From contig NC_045145.1 in NCBI RefSeq assembly GCF_008831285.2, forward strand, positions 7,810,802 through 7,874,801: 64,000 nt of DNA, read 5' to 3'. The notes under the pieces are model-generated. The model was not told the origin of the DNA and made no database searches. It was given only the letters and a program-made list of their open reading frames with translations. Numbering within the stretch: position 1 is the stretch's first letter; every line of letters starts with the position of its first letter. The position numbers were made by a program, and so were the translations under genes. Below are positions 36,721 to 47,960 of the stretch, one piece after another. The stretch is from Nymphaea colorata (taxonomy: Eukaryota > Streptophyta > Magnoliopsida > Nymphaeales > Nymphaeaceae).

Positions 36721-37249
36721 TTGAAGTATGTCCTCGCTTCTTGGCAATTTTGATAATGAGCCATTATAGGTGATTTAGTTGCCAGTCGCGTATAATCTTT
36801 TGCTATTAAGTGTTCTCTTTTCAGCTTGAAGCATTTCATGTCGATATTCAGTCATCACTTATGGTGGAGATATACACATGTTTTATGTAACGAAAACAAC
36901 TAATGAGGAATATTCAGATGGGTGTTGATCTGTTGTGTCGTGGACGTAGATCAGACAAGGCAGGCCCACGTTAATTAATCTCAATTGTTTATATCCTAGC
37001 CTTATCCTAACAAGTTGCAGTTGCAGTACTACCAGCGTCGTCTGCTATGCAACTTTTTGACGTGGGCACTTGGATGTTCATGGAAATGCACTAGATATAC
37101 AGCAACGCACTTCTCATTTCCTATAACACACTTCTCAAATACTACCTTAGGTGAATCTAAGTTGCATTTGCAGTTGAAACCTTTTCTTTGGTATGTTTGT
37201 TCGATCTGCGGTGGCAAAAGGTTGAATTCTGAATGAGCATTTTGCCATT

Positions 37250-40200
37250 TTTGGCTCCACCAAATTTACATCGAGAAAAGCAGCTTAGATATTGGAAAGA
37301 AGTACAGTAATTCTACTCAGAATAATTGCAGAACACCATAACGCATCCATAAACATCATGCTTCAACAATAACCCACTATTTTGCCGTTCAATTTGAAGA
37401 TCTGAACTTTTCAAGAGATGACAGGAAAATGCAGGGAAAAGTCATCTCTTTCTTTTTTCTTTTTTTTTTTTCTTTTTTCTTTTTTTTTTTTGGAAAAGCA
37501 TACCCTTGGACAGGTAAGGACCAGAACTAACAGTCCAAGTAGAACCTTGCTTATCAACAGAAGGCATTTCTGACTAGGGGCCAAATAGCACTGGTACCTA
37601 GATGATCTTCATATAAACTAAGAGTATTCGAAGAAAAAGTTAAAAATGAAAATATAGAATCTTTATGGATGTTAGGCATAGTTAGTAGCGGCTGGTTTAA
37701 TGTGACTACTCAAGTTTCTAACACATCACAAGGTGTAGACACCTCAAATTTTTCATTGCCAGAAATAATTTTTTTACCCCTCTTAATGGAGGTCCTTGTG
37801 GTGATTTTCTAAAAACATCTTCCAACTGCACATGCCAAGGGTCACATAGACACGAACATCTATCGTTATTAGAAAAATGATCATGTTTCCCCAAATCACC
37901 TTCATTTTGGCCAGATTTGATTCAATTTTCATGAAATATCTTTAGAACTCCTGAGAATATCTCATATTTGCAAATCACCAGAAGTTTTCACAAGCCATTT
38001 TCTAGCTCACATTTGGTCGTATTTAGCTCAAAATAGCCCATTTCTGCCATTTTTCAGCAATTTCTTCACACCAAAACGTCTGCTAATCTCATCAGCTTCA
38101 TTTTCAAATCATTTCTAGTGTCAATAGACTAATTTCAATTAAATCCCCAATTTTTAAAGTCAAATCCCTGTCGAAAACCTTTCATTGCCCTCCATTTCAG
38201 CTCAAATGAGCTCACCGGCTCAATGATTTCCATAATTCTCAGCAACGACACTTTGTTAGTACCCATGGAGCTCACGTTAAGGTTTTTTCAGTGCTAGGAA
38301 ACTATTTTTGAGGTTATTTTCTGCTCACTCATCCTAATTTGAGCTCTAGAAGGTTGTCTTAACATCAAGGTCACTCTCTTTTTTCATTGTGAGTGTCTCG
38401 AGTGAAATTCTCTCAATTTGAGGTTAGTCATGCTATGTCGAGCTAGCAACATGTTTCTTAGTGTCAAAACTGGCTATCTTTAGCTCAATTCAAATAAATT
38501 CATTCAAAATCTAGCTCATTTTTTATTTCCACTCATTTCTCCCACATATTTGGAGCTCTTAGTGTCAACTCAAACTTCTGAGTTGAAGTTCTTCCAATCC
38601 AGGAGTCCAATTGGTGTTTTCTTTGGATCAGTGTGATCAAAAACATCTCAACAAAATATTATCAACTTTTATTTGGATAAATCGCGTCTCGATCACATAG
38701 TTCATCACTACCTTGAAGCACACTATCTTGTTTGGATCTGGATATTATCACTTGTGGCTTCAGAGCTAATTTCTAACCAATATGCGATTCTGATTTTGAA
38801 TTTGAGCACACCGATGGATTCAATGTCACTCGAAGATAGTATAAGTGCATCTATTTCTCTGAACAAACCAAAATCACTATTTTTCTTTTTGACCTCCACA
38901 TTTTTGTTTTGCTGCTAGGTTAATTTTGAATTTTTTTTATTTTTCAAGGGTAAATCAAATCATCTTTTCATGAAATTTCACCTGAGCACATATTTTTGCA
39001 TTATCTATGATCCTGCATGTCTGATGTCCACCTTGACTCACTGAACATGGTTTTTGCACCAGTGGAAAAACCGTCTTTTAACTAAATGTGCATTATTTTC
39101 ATATTTTTTTTAAGTTAGGAACCATATAAACCTTACTTAAATGTTTCATATGTCAAACCTGAGACCAATATGGTTCATACAAAGTTAGAACCCACCTTGG
39201 ATTCAGCTTAGATCAAAACTGAAGCCAGTTAGCTCAATGTGACCTAAAACTGAACCTAGTTGACCTTAATGGTATGGACCTACGTCCAACCTAGCCCAAG
39301 CTCACAGCAAGTCTAAGTCAACGTCGTAGCATTGAGCTTGAACCTACTGAAGCCAGGCTTTGCCCAAGTCCTACACCTATAGCTCGTATCTTGATTTTAA
39401 ACTCCAAATCTGCAATTTGGATCTGTAATTTGCATTGTTTCAGATCTGGATCTCATGTTTGATATTCAAAATCATTTTTGTCAATAAAAAATAAGATCTA
39501 AACCTTTGATGCAAATCCAAATCCATACTTAGAATTTAGATTTGAATCTAGATCAAGCATCATAACTTCAATCTAATGCTCTGAACTGATCCGTCTTGAA
39601 CAAGACCAATCCTGGTCGTCCATCCCAGGTCTGGCCAGGGTTTTTCACATTTTTCAAAAAGAAAATCCTAGAGTCCCCCCCCCTCTCCCCAAAAACATTT
39701 GGGCCACTCTAATTTCTTGACAAACTAAATTAATTGTAACATCATCAAGCAAATATTGGCCATTGATCAAATTTCTAGGCAGACCCTAACCATTAATCTG
39801 TTTGGCACATCATCAATCTATTTTTTTTATTTCTTAAAAATTTTAATTAGTTAGAATTGGCTGAAAATCAGCCAAAATCATTATAAGTGGGGGCTGGGTC
39901 TACCAATCCCTATTCTTCCCCTTAGATCAAGATGAGCTTTCTAGCCATACTAACATGTCTTTGAAATTTGTGCAAAAACTGATATATTCACGGTCTTTTT
40001 TCCTCATCAATTTTCTATATGCAAAATTCTCTCACCTGTGGGTCTTTTCTTGTGATTTCGTGTTTTGTAGATTTGACGATGTATAGAGAGAGTACAAATA
40101 AAATTTTCGTTTAATCCATGCAGATTTGACATGCTTTTTACATTGGCAGAGCTCGTGATTTTAACTATTTTTCTATTTTTTGCTTTCCTGCTTTATGTAG

Positions 40201-42960
40201 AAAACTGTTTAACAATTTATGTTTTTTAATCAATATTTTTTGCCCATAAAAGTTTTTTCAAAAAATCTCAAATATGATTGAAATCTTGATATACAAAGTG
40301 AGTATAAGGTTCATGATCATTGAACATCATTACATTAGCTTCTGCACTTGTATGACAAGAGCTATTAAATTGTTTTATTGTTTTCTAGTACTTAATCAAA
40401 TTTTACTTGGTCTGTAAGTTGTTTCTGTAGCAACTTCGTAGACGAGTAACTTCTTCATTTCTGATTCTTTTTTGAGACTATAAAGTCTTACTCATTCTCT
40501 GTTATACAAAGAATAAGCAATTCAAAATTCATGTCAATCCAAGTTGTCTTGATATGTTTTGAGTTGTCAAAATTTATAACAGCAAAAATATTTTTCGCAT
40601 CGATTTTGTTGCTTAATATTTTTTGTAGAAAACAGATTTTTTAGTTTATCATCTGTAACTAATTATTTGTTATGTAGAGAAACTTCTCCCAAAATTTCAT
40701 GAAATTTGGAGATCACTTGCCTAATTTTTAGAACCAAATAAATTAGTTGCAGAGATAAAGTTGTAGTTTTCTAAGATTAGCTAAATTTCTATTTTCCACT
40801 AGTTAGGGATTTTCTATTCGATTTTTGGATTTTCAACCAATTATTTTATTTTTCTTCGTTGTAAATCCCCAAATTAATGTGTTTAATCATGTGCATCATT
40901 ATTTTAGGGTTTTAGAATGTGTGCATTTGATTCATGGTAATCATGCATCGTTAAATCTACATTATTTCAGAAATACTACATTGTTACTTGAGTATATGAA
41001 TTTAGTGTTTTGAATGAGCTTGCAACAATAGGCCCTTCTCATTAAGCTTGATTTGTTAAGTGAAAGCTCTAACTTTGATTTGAATTCCATATCATTTCAA
41101 AATATCTTATTATTCATGCATGAATATATGTTTTGTTTGGTTTTATCTCTATTAATATGCTTAACTAGTGTGCATTCATGTAGTTTGCTTTCATAATGCA
41201 CTTAATTTATTTTAAATTGCACATAGACTTGGGCTTCATATTAATCAAGTTAAGATCGTCAGCTATATACATGCAGTAATATTCCATATATATATATATA
41301 CTTGACTTATGTTGATTATATGAAAATATAGTTTTGAAGATCATAATTTTGAATTTTCAAATTGGCCTCTTTCAAGGTTATTTTTCTAAACATCTAGATT
41401 TCTCCGTAATTGAGATTATCCTTAGCTTGGCCCTACCTAAAACTTTAGTCTTTTCTCAATATCTCAACCAAGATTTGATGTTGTGTCTGCAATCTTGTAC
41501 CTAAACTTAAACCATAGTTAGGTTTGAACTAAACCTTAGTCAGATCAAACCTAAAATTTAGTGAGGTCAAGCTTAAACCCAAGTCAGTCAAACCCAAACC
41601 CCCAGTCGGATTGAAAGTGTGGATCTTGGAGGAGTTGAATATGGATCTAAATGAAATTTGAATTTGAGATCACATATGAGGTTAGATTTGAATTTGACAA
41701 AGTTGATATGATTTGGATCAAAAAAATTGGATTATTGAACCCAAACCTTACGATAATTGGATTCTATATCTGGATTTCATATCAACACTTTAGGATTTGG
41801 ATCTTATTTTCAAACAATTATCTGACACCATAAATCCTTAAACCCTGAGATTGGATCATTAAAATTCATTTTGGATTTGGATCATGAACTTTGAAACAAA
41901 GATCTTCTCTAAATTGGATTTACACCTCTTATCCAATTCTTAGTTAGGATCTGAACTCAAACCCCATCTAGGATGTCCCGAAGTCTAAACCATATATCTG
42001 AATCAATTAATGAATATTTGGATCATCCTTAGAGAAATTAGATCTAAATTATGAATCAAGATCTCCCTAGGCCCACTTCTCAGATTTAGCGGCTAGATCT
42101 CAATTATGCATTGAATCCAGTTTTGCATGCATTCAAGTTAGATCTATGAATTATCTCTTGCATGGATCTATGGTGATACAGATCATGAACTGTGCTGCTT
42201 ATTCAAGTATTTCCAGTTCATGTTTTTCAATTTCTGATGATGATCCACGTAGATTTCTAAAATTTTTCTATTTTAAAAAAATTTAGGATTCTTTTTGCAT
42301 TTAAGTTTGGCGACAATCATATTTTGGAACCTTAAACACTTATCTAGTCCTTAATCTGATTACCAATATTAAAGGTGGCAAGAACGGCTTGATCTTGTTC
42401 CACAAGTCGAGTCCTATCTCTCATGGATTCTAGCAATGAGAATATGGAGGCAAGAAAATGTTTGATCTTTTCTTTTCATATCATATGAATGATCGTGACG
42501 TACAAGATTGCAAAATTTTGCATGGTCACCACAAGGACGTAAGGATGGATTAGGATGAGAGACAACTAAAACAAGGAAGGGAAGGAAACATGAGTCACAT
42601 ACTTCTCTTTACCTAATAATTTGTTTCTCAAAGGAGTATTATATAATTATGGTCATCTAGAAAAAAAGAATTACATATAGTAAGTATGAGAACATGACTG
42701 AATTAGAAAGAGTGAATGTCCAATCAGAATTGTCTCCAGCTATCGATAGGCTGGTTTCTATACATGGTCTGCTTTTAACCAGGTTGTACATTAGCTTTTC
42801 TAGATTTTGATGAACTTTGTTGCTAAAGGTTGTAGGTCAAAAACAATATCGTAAAATTATATCAGATTTAAAGGTAAAAATCATATTACTTTGAAAACAT
42901 ATTTCGAGTAAAAGCACTAAACAAAATCCTAAAAACCGAATGGAACAAATAAACTAAGTG
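37250..42960. other. AT-rich intergenic DNA, no gene seen
   Basis: No domain-bearing frame over 5.7 kb. Notable are a long pyrimidine tract (37440-37491), clusters of AGCTC words (38200-38580), and dispersed CAAACCTA/AACCTAAA and GGATTTGGAT words at 39160-39620 and 41470-42150, which look like two diverged stretches of one repeat type. A (TA)n run is at 41286-41301. This may be the non-coding part of large decayed retrotransposons. Confidence 0.45.
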
Positions 42961-42996
42961 GAGACATAATGAGAAGGGGTATCATTAATAGAATAG

Positions 42997-43148
42997 GGCA
43001 TTTGCAGCTATTTATTGTCATTCTTCAATCGTACTGGAAAGTGGTTGCTCGTCTCTACCACATATGCCCTCAGGCATTTGCAACTATTTATCGTCATTCT
43101 TCAATCGTACTGTAAAGTGGTTGCTCGTCTCTACCATATATGCCCTCT
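42997..43148 (+). repeat. 76-bp tandem duplication
   Basis: GGCATTTGCAGCTATTTATT and the following sequence (ending ACCACATATGCCCT) repeat with a 76-bp period; the second copy differs at a handful of bases. Confidence 0.9.
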
Positions 43149-43492
43149 TTTTTTTCTCTTGTCGGCATGTGTGGTGAAAGATCTCCTACAATTATCAGTT
43201 CTGTCCTTCCTCCATAGGTGTCTTCTTCACACAACAAATATGCTATTCTCCCCACTTTTCTCTTACCCTCCCACTATTCTATCGATGGTAGAATATGGGA
43301 GGGGCACCCTTCCCATATTCCACTGTCATCACTTTGTGCAATTGAAAGGTCAAGGTCTTGAATCGGTGAACAACCGAACCCTTGGGACCTTCTTCAAACC
43401 CAGGATGTGATGAGTCGACAGAGAGGGAGGAGATTGACTAGAAAACAGGGAATGGAAAGGAGGAATCAGAAAGAAGAGAATTGGGACGAGAA

Positions 43493-43529
43493 GCGTCCAT
43501 TGTCTAATGGATAGGACAGAGGTCTTCTA
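43493..43529 (+). pseudogene. trnR-UCU: plastid trnR-UCU fragment (5' half)
   Basis: The sequence from GCGTCCATTGTC through the D arm to the anticodon (GGTCTTCTA) matches plastid tRNA-Arg(UCU). The match ends just after the anticodon, so the T arm and acceptor 3' strand are absent and the fragment cannot make a tRNA. Confidence 0.8.
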
Positions 43530-43933
43530 GTTGCTCTGGAACAATTAGGAGATTCTCTGGAAGAAATACCCCCTAGGTCGAGTGAGTTCTCACTCCCTCT
43601 CCCCTAGATCGAGAGAGTTCTCACTCCCTCTCCCTTGACCAACCCTCCACCAGAAAGCCCTCCTAGATTTCCTAGAAAAGATACAACAGGACATGGCCCC
43701 CGATCGGTGGCGCTAGTCGATAACATCTTCGCCATCTATAGTAACAATAAGTCGAAGAACACCATGCATTGACGGGTGGGCAGCAATACAGATTTCCTCC
43801 AACCCAGTCTTCCATGAGGAGAGGACAATGAATATGGAAGTAGACTGTCATTTTGTGTCGGAACTCTACTCCCATGCCTTTCTTCGTTGGACCAAGCCAA
43901 CCGGCTCCTTCCGACAAGTCTTTTTTCAGGGAA

Positions 43934-44004
43934 CTGCGCGTATCGACCCGTGCAGTGCTGTAGCTAACGCGTTAAGTATCCCGCCTGGGGAGTATGTTCG
44001 CAAG
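43934..44004 (+). pseudogene. rrn16: plastid 16S rRNA fragment
   Basis: GCGTATCGACCCGTGCAGTG and the following GCTAACGCGTTAAG... GCCTGGGGAGTA match the conserved region of plastid 16S rRNA shortly before the 900-region helix. The match covers roughly 70 bases and breaks off on both sides. Mitochondrial small-subunit rRNA differs in this stretch, so the original source is plastid. Confidence 0.8.
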
Positions 44005-44259
44005 ATTAGTACTTTCCTTAGAGAAAGGTCAGGACTCATTATGGAAAGGTCCTATTCATTGTCGTCCCGAACCTTCCAATCAACAGGTTTCGTCCGGCCT
44101 TGAGAGAGAGCATTTGCCGGGGGCCTCACTGAGCCATCAACAGAAGGCTCTATACATGAAGGTCTATGGCTTGAGAGAAGTTCCTACTGTTGTAATAGTT
44201 AGTGGCTTAGGGATCAAAGCATTTTGCCATCATTTGGTGACAACAGTAGATTAGAAAAA

Positions 44260-44309
44260 GGACCGAGCCCTTTCTTCTTTAGACTATGTGGTAGGGAAGG
44301 GCTCGGTCC
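44260..44309. repeat. 12-bp perfect inverted repeat (stem-loop)
   Basis: GGACCGAGCCCT (44260-44271) and AGGGCTCGGTCC (44298-44309) are exact inverted repeats around a 26-base loop, inside the organelle-derived block. Confidence 0.85.
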
Positions 44310-44825
44310 CTACCCATTCTCTGCCACATGTAGTAGATTTTGCTAACTTAAGAGAAGAGGAGAAGGCCATGTACGTAACAGACGATGGCAACGATCGTTT
44401 GCACCGCCATTGGCAGATTTTTTTTTATGTTTTCTTATATTTTCCTATGAATTGCAATTACAAATATTTGATATCCTTTTAGGTTTCTTTTCCTATTATA
44501 TTTGTATCATGAAGCAGCTAGAGTGTAGGTCTTATTTTATACAATGAACCTCCCTGAGGTAGTTAAAACTAACTTGTTTTCTATACGCTCATTTGCATTG
44601 TATTTGAATGGACCAATCTATTTATTCACCTTGACATCACAACAAAGGAGATTTGTCTAAAATGACAATAAGTTGCGGCTCTATTTTTATGTTATATTTT
44701 TTTATTATTTCATATGTTAAAGATGACACCTACAATAACTTGTGCATCGATCAATATAGATTATCTTATGAAGAAAGACAAAAGATTAGAGATCGATTCA
44801 TATATAAACTAGATGATGATGTATA

Positions 44826-45870
44826 ATGCCACAATCAATAACACACATAAGAATGTCATCTTTCAAAGAGTTATGTAATATTCTTCAATGTGACGGTGGA
44901 CTACATGGTATAAGTCATTGTAAAGTAGAACAATCTATTTTCTTTCTCATGATGTTACCTGTCACACTTATAAACATCGATTGGTTGAGTTTTAGTTCCA
45001 TCATTCAACAAAGTCAATTTCTCGACATTTTATAAAGTGTTGATTTCAATTATTATACTAGAAGACAAATTCATTTAACAATCTAATAGATCAACCGTGC
45101 CAAATGAAATCTTGTATAACAATATTTTATCCATGCTTTTAGGTAATAAAACAATTAGCTTAGTTTTTGTACTATATAATTTACCAATTGCAATAACATT
45201 AAGTTGTATTTGAAAATTGTATTGGTGCAATTAATGAAATACATGTTTGTATTAAAATATCTTTAAAGGATATACCAAGATTCCATGGTAGAAAATACTA
45301 GCCAATTCAAAATGTTAGCAGGATATTTTGCATGAAATTTACATATTTATTAGTTAGCTAAGAGATAACTATTTCTACTTCGAGAATCATAAAAACATAA
45401 CGACAACAAAAAACAAATTAAGAATTTTTAAAGGCATTTACAATTATCGAGATATATAATTTAATAATTTTGTGAAATATGAACTTAATAATGTGATTTA
45501 TGTTTATTGTTTTAGGTAAATATTATTGTGTCTATGTTGGTTTTCCATTAAAGGTGGACTTGTTACGCTTTTAGCAGTGTGAGATATCACTTGAAAGAAT
45601 ACTTCATGTGGGACTTACAAAATGCAAAAGAGTTGTTTAAACTTCAGCATGTTTCTTCACAAAACATCATTAAATGATCATTTGGTGTCTTAAAAAATAT
45701 AGATTTTCAATTATAGTTAGTTCGATAAGCCAACCTATTCGCTTAATACACAATCAGAAATCATCTTAGCATGTTGTACACTGCCCAACTTTCTCTTGGG
45801 TGTCTATCCAAATACTACCATTATTGAGGATGTTGATACATAACTCATGAATCAAGGATGTTGATACATA
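44826..45870 (+). pseudogene. PIF/Harbinger transposase relic
   Basis: The N-terminal segment reads IRMSSFKELCNILQ...KVEQSIFF (44840-45030). Then come RFHGRK and MKFTYLL in broken frames (45275-45345). A retained intron acceptor (TTGTTTTAG at about 45515) precedes GKYYCVYVGFPLK, the YYLVDAGY motif region of the DDE domain with the Asp changed. VRYHLKEY...QNAKELFKLQH...SFGVLK (45578-45700) and the C-terminal IILACCTLPNFLLGVYPN (about 45752-45810) are near-standard. Multiple stops; inactive. Confidence 0.85.
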
Positions 45871-46189
45871 ACCCATGAATCAACCTAGTAGAAATTATTT
45901 TGGTTTTCAAGTTAATGTAGATGAAGAGCACATGGTTGGAGAATTTACAACAGAGCATCTCTTTGTTTATGTGGTAAAATTGTTAGCTTCAATGTTCCAT
46001 AAATTGATTAACTATGTATATAGGACATGTTAATTTTTCTCTTATATTATGTGTCAATAAATAAGTTCTTTTGATTTAATTACTTGATTTTTGTGAATTG
46101 CATGTGGTTTTATTTTCATCATGTATGTGTTTTCAAAACTTGTTTTACTCTGGATGTAGCTAATGACAATGAAGAAGAACCAAACATAT

Positions 46190-46999
46190 ACAAATGGAGG
46201 ACAGACTGGTAAGGTATTGAAGTCAGTCTATAGATGATGTACTCATTGATGCATTACAACTTTAGCAACTAATAGGCAACAAAGTGAATGACACTTTTAT
46301 TACAACTAATTATGATAATGTTGTGATAGCGCTGAATAGTAAGCTCTGCAAAATGCTCACCAAACATCACTTAAAAATTGAATGAAAACGTAGAAGTCTA
46401 ACTTCAATAGCTTCTAAAACTTCTTTAAAAATGGTTTGAGTGGATTTAACATTAATTCAGTGACACATATGTGGACAGTTGAACCCAAAGCATGGACACC
46501 ACTAATAGAGATACCTAATTTTATTTTAAAATTTTAATTATTTATTGATTTTATAGTCAAATTTTTATGTTAAATATGAGTTTCTTTATCACTGTTATTT
46601 GTTATGTTTCTTTTAAAAAGCAAATCCAATGGCAAAAAAGTAGATGACAACACCTATGATGAACTACGAAAAGTTAACAAATTTATATAATGATAAAGCA
46701 ACAAGAGAAGGATCAATGACAAAAAAGCAAAAGCAAACCAAATGACTTCACTGAAGGAGAATATTGGTGATACAATCCAGTTTATAGATGAAATGGTTTC
46801 TCAAAATCAAGCAGTATTTGAACCACTTGTCAATCTTAGAGTTGATTATGAAGTCCAAGTCGATCCCAATATAGGTTCATTGCTAAAGCTTAAAAGGAAA
46901 AGAAGTACAAATAAACATGATTTAAAAGAACTTAAGATAATGAATGATGCTTTTGAAAAAGTTGCTAATGCAATTGAAAAAAATAATGTTATTCCCTAA
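46190..46999 (+). pseudogene. PIF/Harbinger-associated Myb/SANT-like protein relic
   Basis: The Myb_DNA-bind_3 type domain is clear in pieces: MDDVLIDALQLQQLIGNKVN and TTNYDNVVIALNSKL (46225-46350), then KMLTKHHLK, a tryptophan-containing THMWTVEP (46465-46490) and, after an apparent intron, TPMMNYEKLTNLYNDKATRE (46650-46710). The frame from 46742 to 46999 is open for 85 codons (SLKENIGDTIQFIDEMVSQ...). Such proteins partner the transposase in PIF elements or are host genes derived from it. Stops in the first half make this copy inactive. Confidence 0.75.
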
Positions 47000-47960
47000 C
47001 TATAACCTTCAAATAAATACTCCAAAGAGAACATATTTTCAGCACTCAATGTCATTGGTCTTGAAAAAGTGTGATAAACTGAAGCATATCTTTATCTTAT
47101 CGATGATGAAAAAGGATACAAACATTTTTTGTTTGTCCTTTTTCTAAGCAAAAGAGTGTCTTACTTAGGATGCTTAGTAGATATAGAGTTATCTAAGTCA
47201 TTAGTGTCTTTTTTTTTTATGTGAAATTTTTGTCATTACACAATTATTACATATAGCAACATTTTGTTCGAATTCTCCAAAGTTTTATCAGTTTTGCTTC
47301 TATATATTGAAATGCCTAGTGTGTATAGCTCCTCTTTTACTATCTTTGATGTCAAATCCATGTTGGATCTCGTATACCTTTATCTTAAATTTAAGAATTA
47401 TCGTAAAATTAGGTCTTGCAAGATGACAAGAAAGTAGAAAACATATATATATATATATATATATTATTTAAAGTCACTGACCAATAAAAATTTATTGTTT
47501 TCTTCCTAATTTAAAAGAATGTTTAAAAAAATAGGCATTGGAAAGAACCCATGCCATGAATTTTTTGGCTAGGTACCATCTAGCATTTATTTTTGTTATT
47601 TTTTCAGTAAAATAAAAAATTAAGATAAGTATGACATAATTTTTTTAAAACTATTGAATCGGGTCTTGTAATCAAATTTAAAATATTTTTACTTAAAGAA
47701 TAAGTCCTTCAGCATTAGTGCCATTATTGTAAACCAATTTAAATTCTTTCATTTCCTTTTGTCTACGTAGTCTAAACAAACATCATTTTAACAATTCATT
47801 TTCTTTCATTTCTTTTCTATCCAAATAAGCTTTTATAATCATATCTTTTCTTTCATTTTCTTTCTTCTTTTTTTCCCTCCCCATTCATTTTCATTTCCTT
47901 TCCTTTTCTTTTCATCCATTCCTTTTTTTCTATTTCCTTCCATCCAAACAAGGTGTAAAT

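Larger units (their letters stand above)
43400..44460. other. organelle-derived insertion (NUMT/NUPT mosaic)
   Basis: A block of balanced composition inside very AT-rich DNA. It contains short, high-identity pieces of plastid trnR-UCU and plastid 16S rRNA, a perfect 12-bp inverted repeat and a 31-bp tandem repeat (43571-43632, ...GAGTTCTCACTCCCTCTCCC twice). Unconnected plastid pieces embedded in other sequence are usual in plant mitochondrial DNA, so a mitochondrial source carrying plastid inserts is my preferred reading. Exact ends are uncertain; the left one may lie nearer 43150. Confidence 0.6.
44640..47958 (+). mobile_element. PIF/Harbinger transposon, decayed
   Basis: Both genes of a PIF/Harbinger element are recognisable in order on the plus strand: a DDE transposase (about 44826-45870) and a Myb/SANT-like protein (about 46190-46999). 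A pyrimidine-rich 3' region ends with CATCCAAACAAGGTG followed by TAA (47956-47958), like the termini and TAA/TTA target duplications of PIF/Tourist elements. I could not find the matching left terminus, so the left limit is a guess. Confidence 0.75.

Noticed and set aside
39600-42150. CAAACCTA/AACCTAAA words resembling plant telomere repeats
   Set aside because: They are irregular, interspersed and lack a consistent TTTAGGG array, so they are not interstitial telomere DNA.
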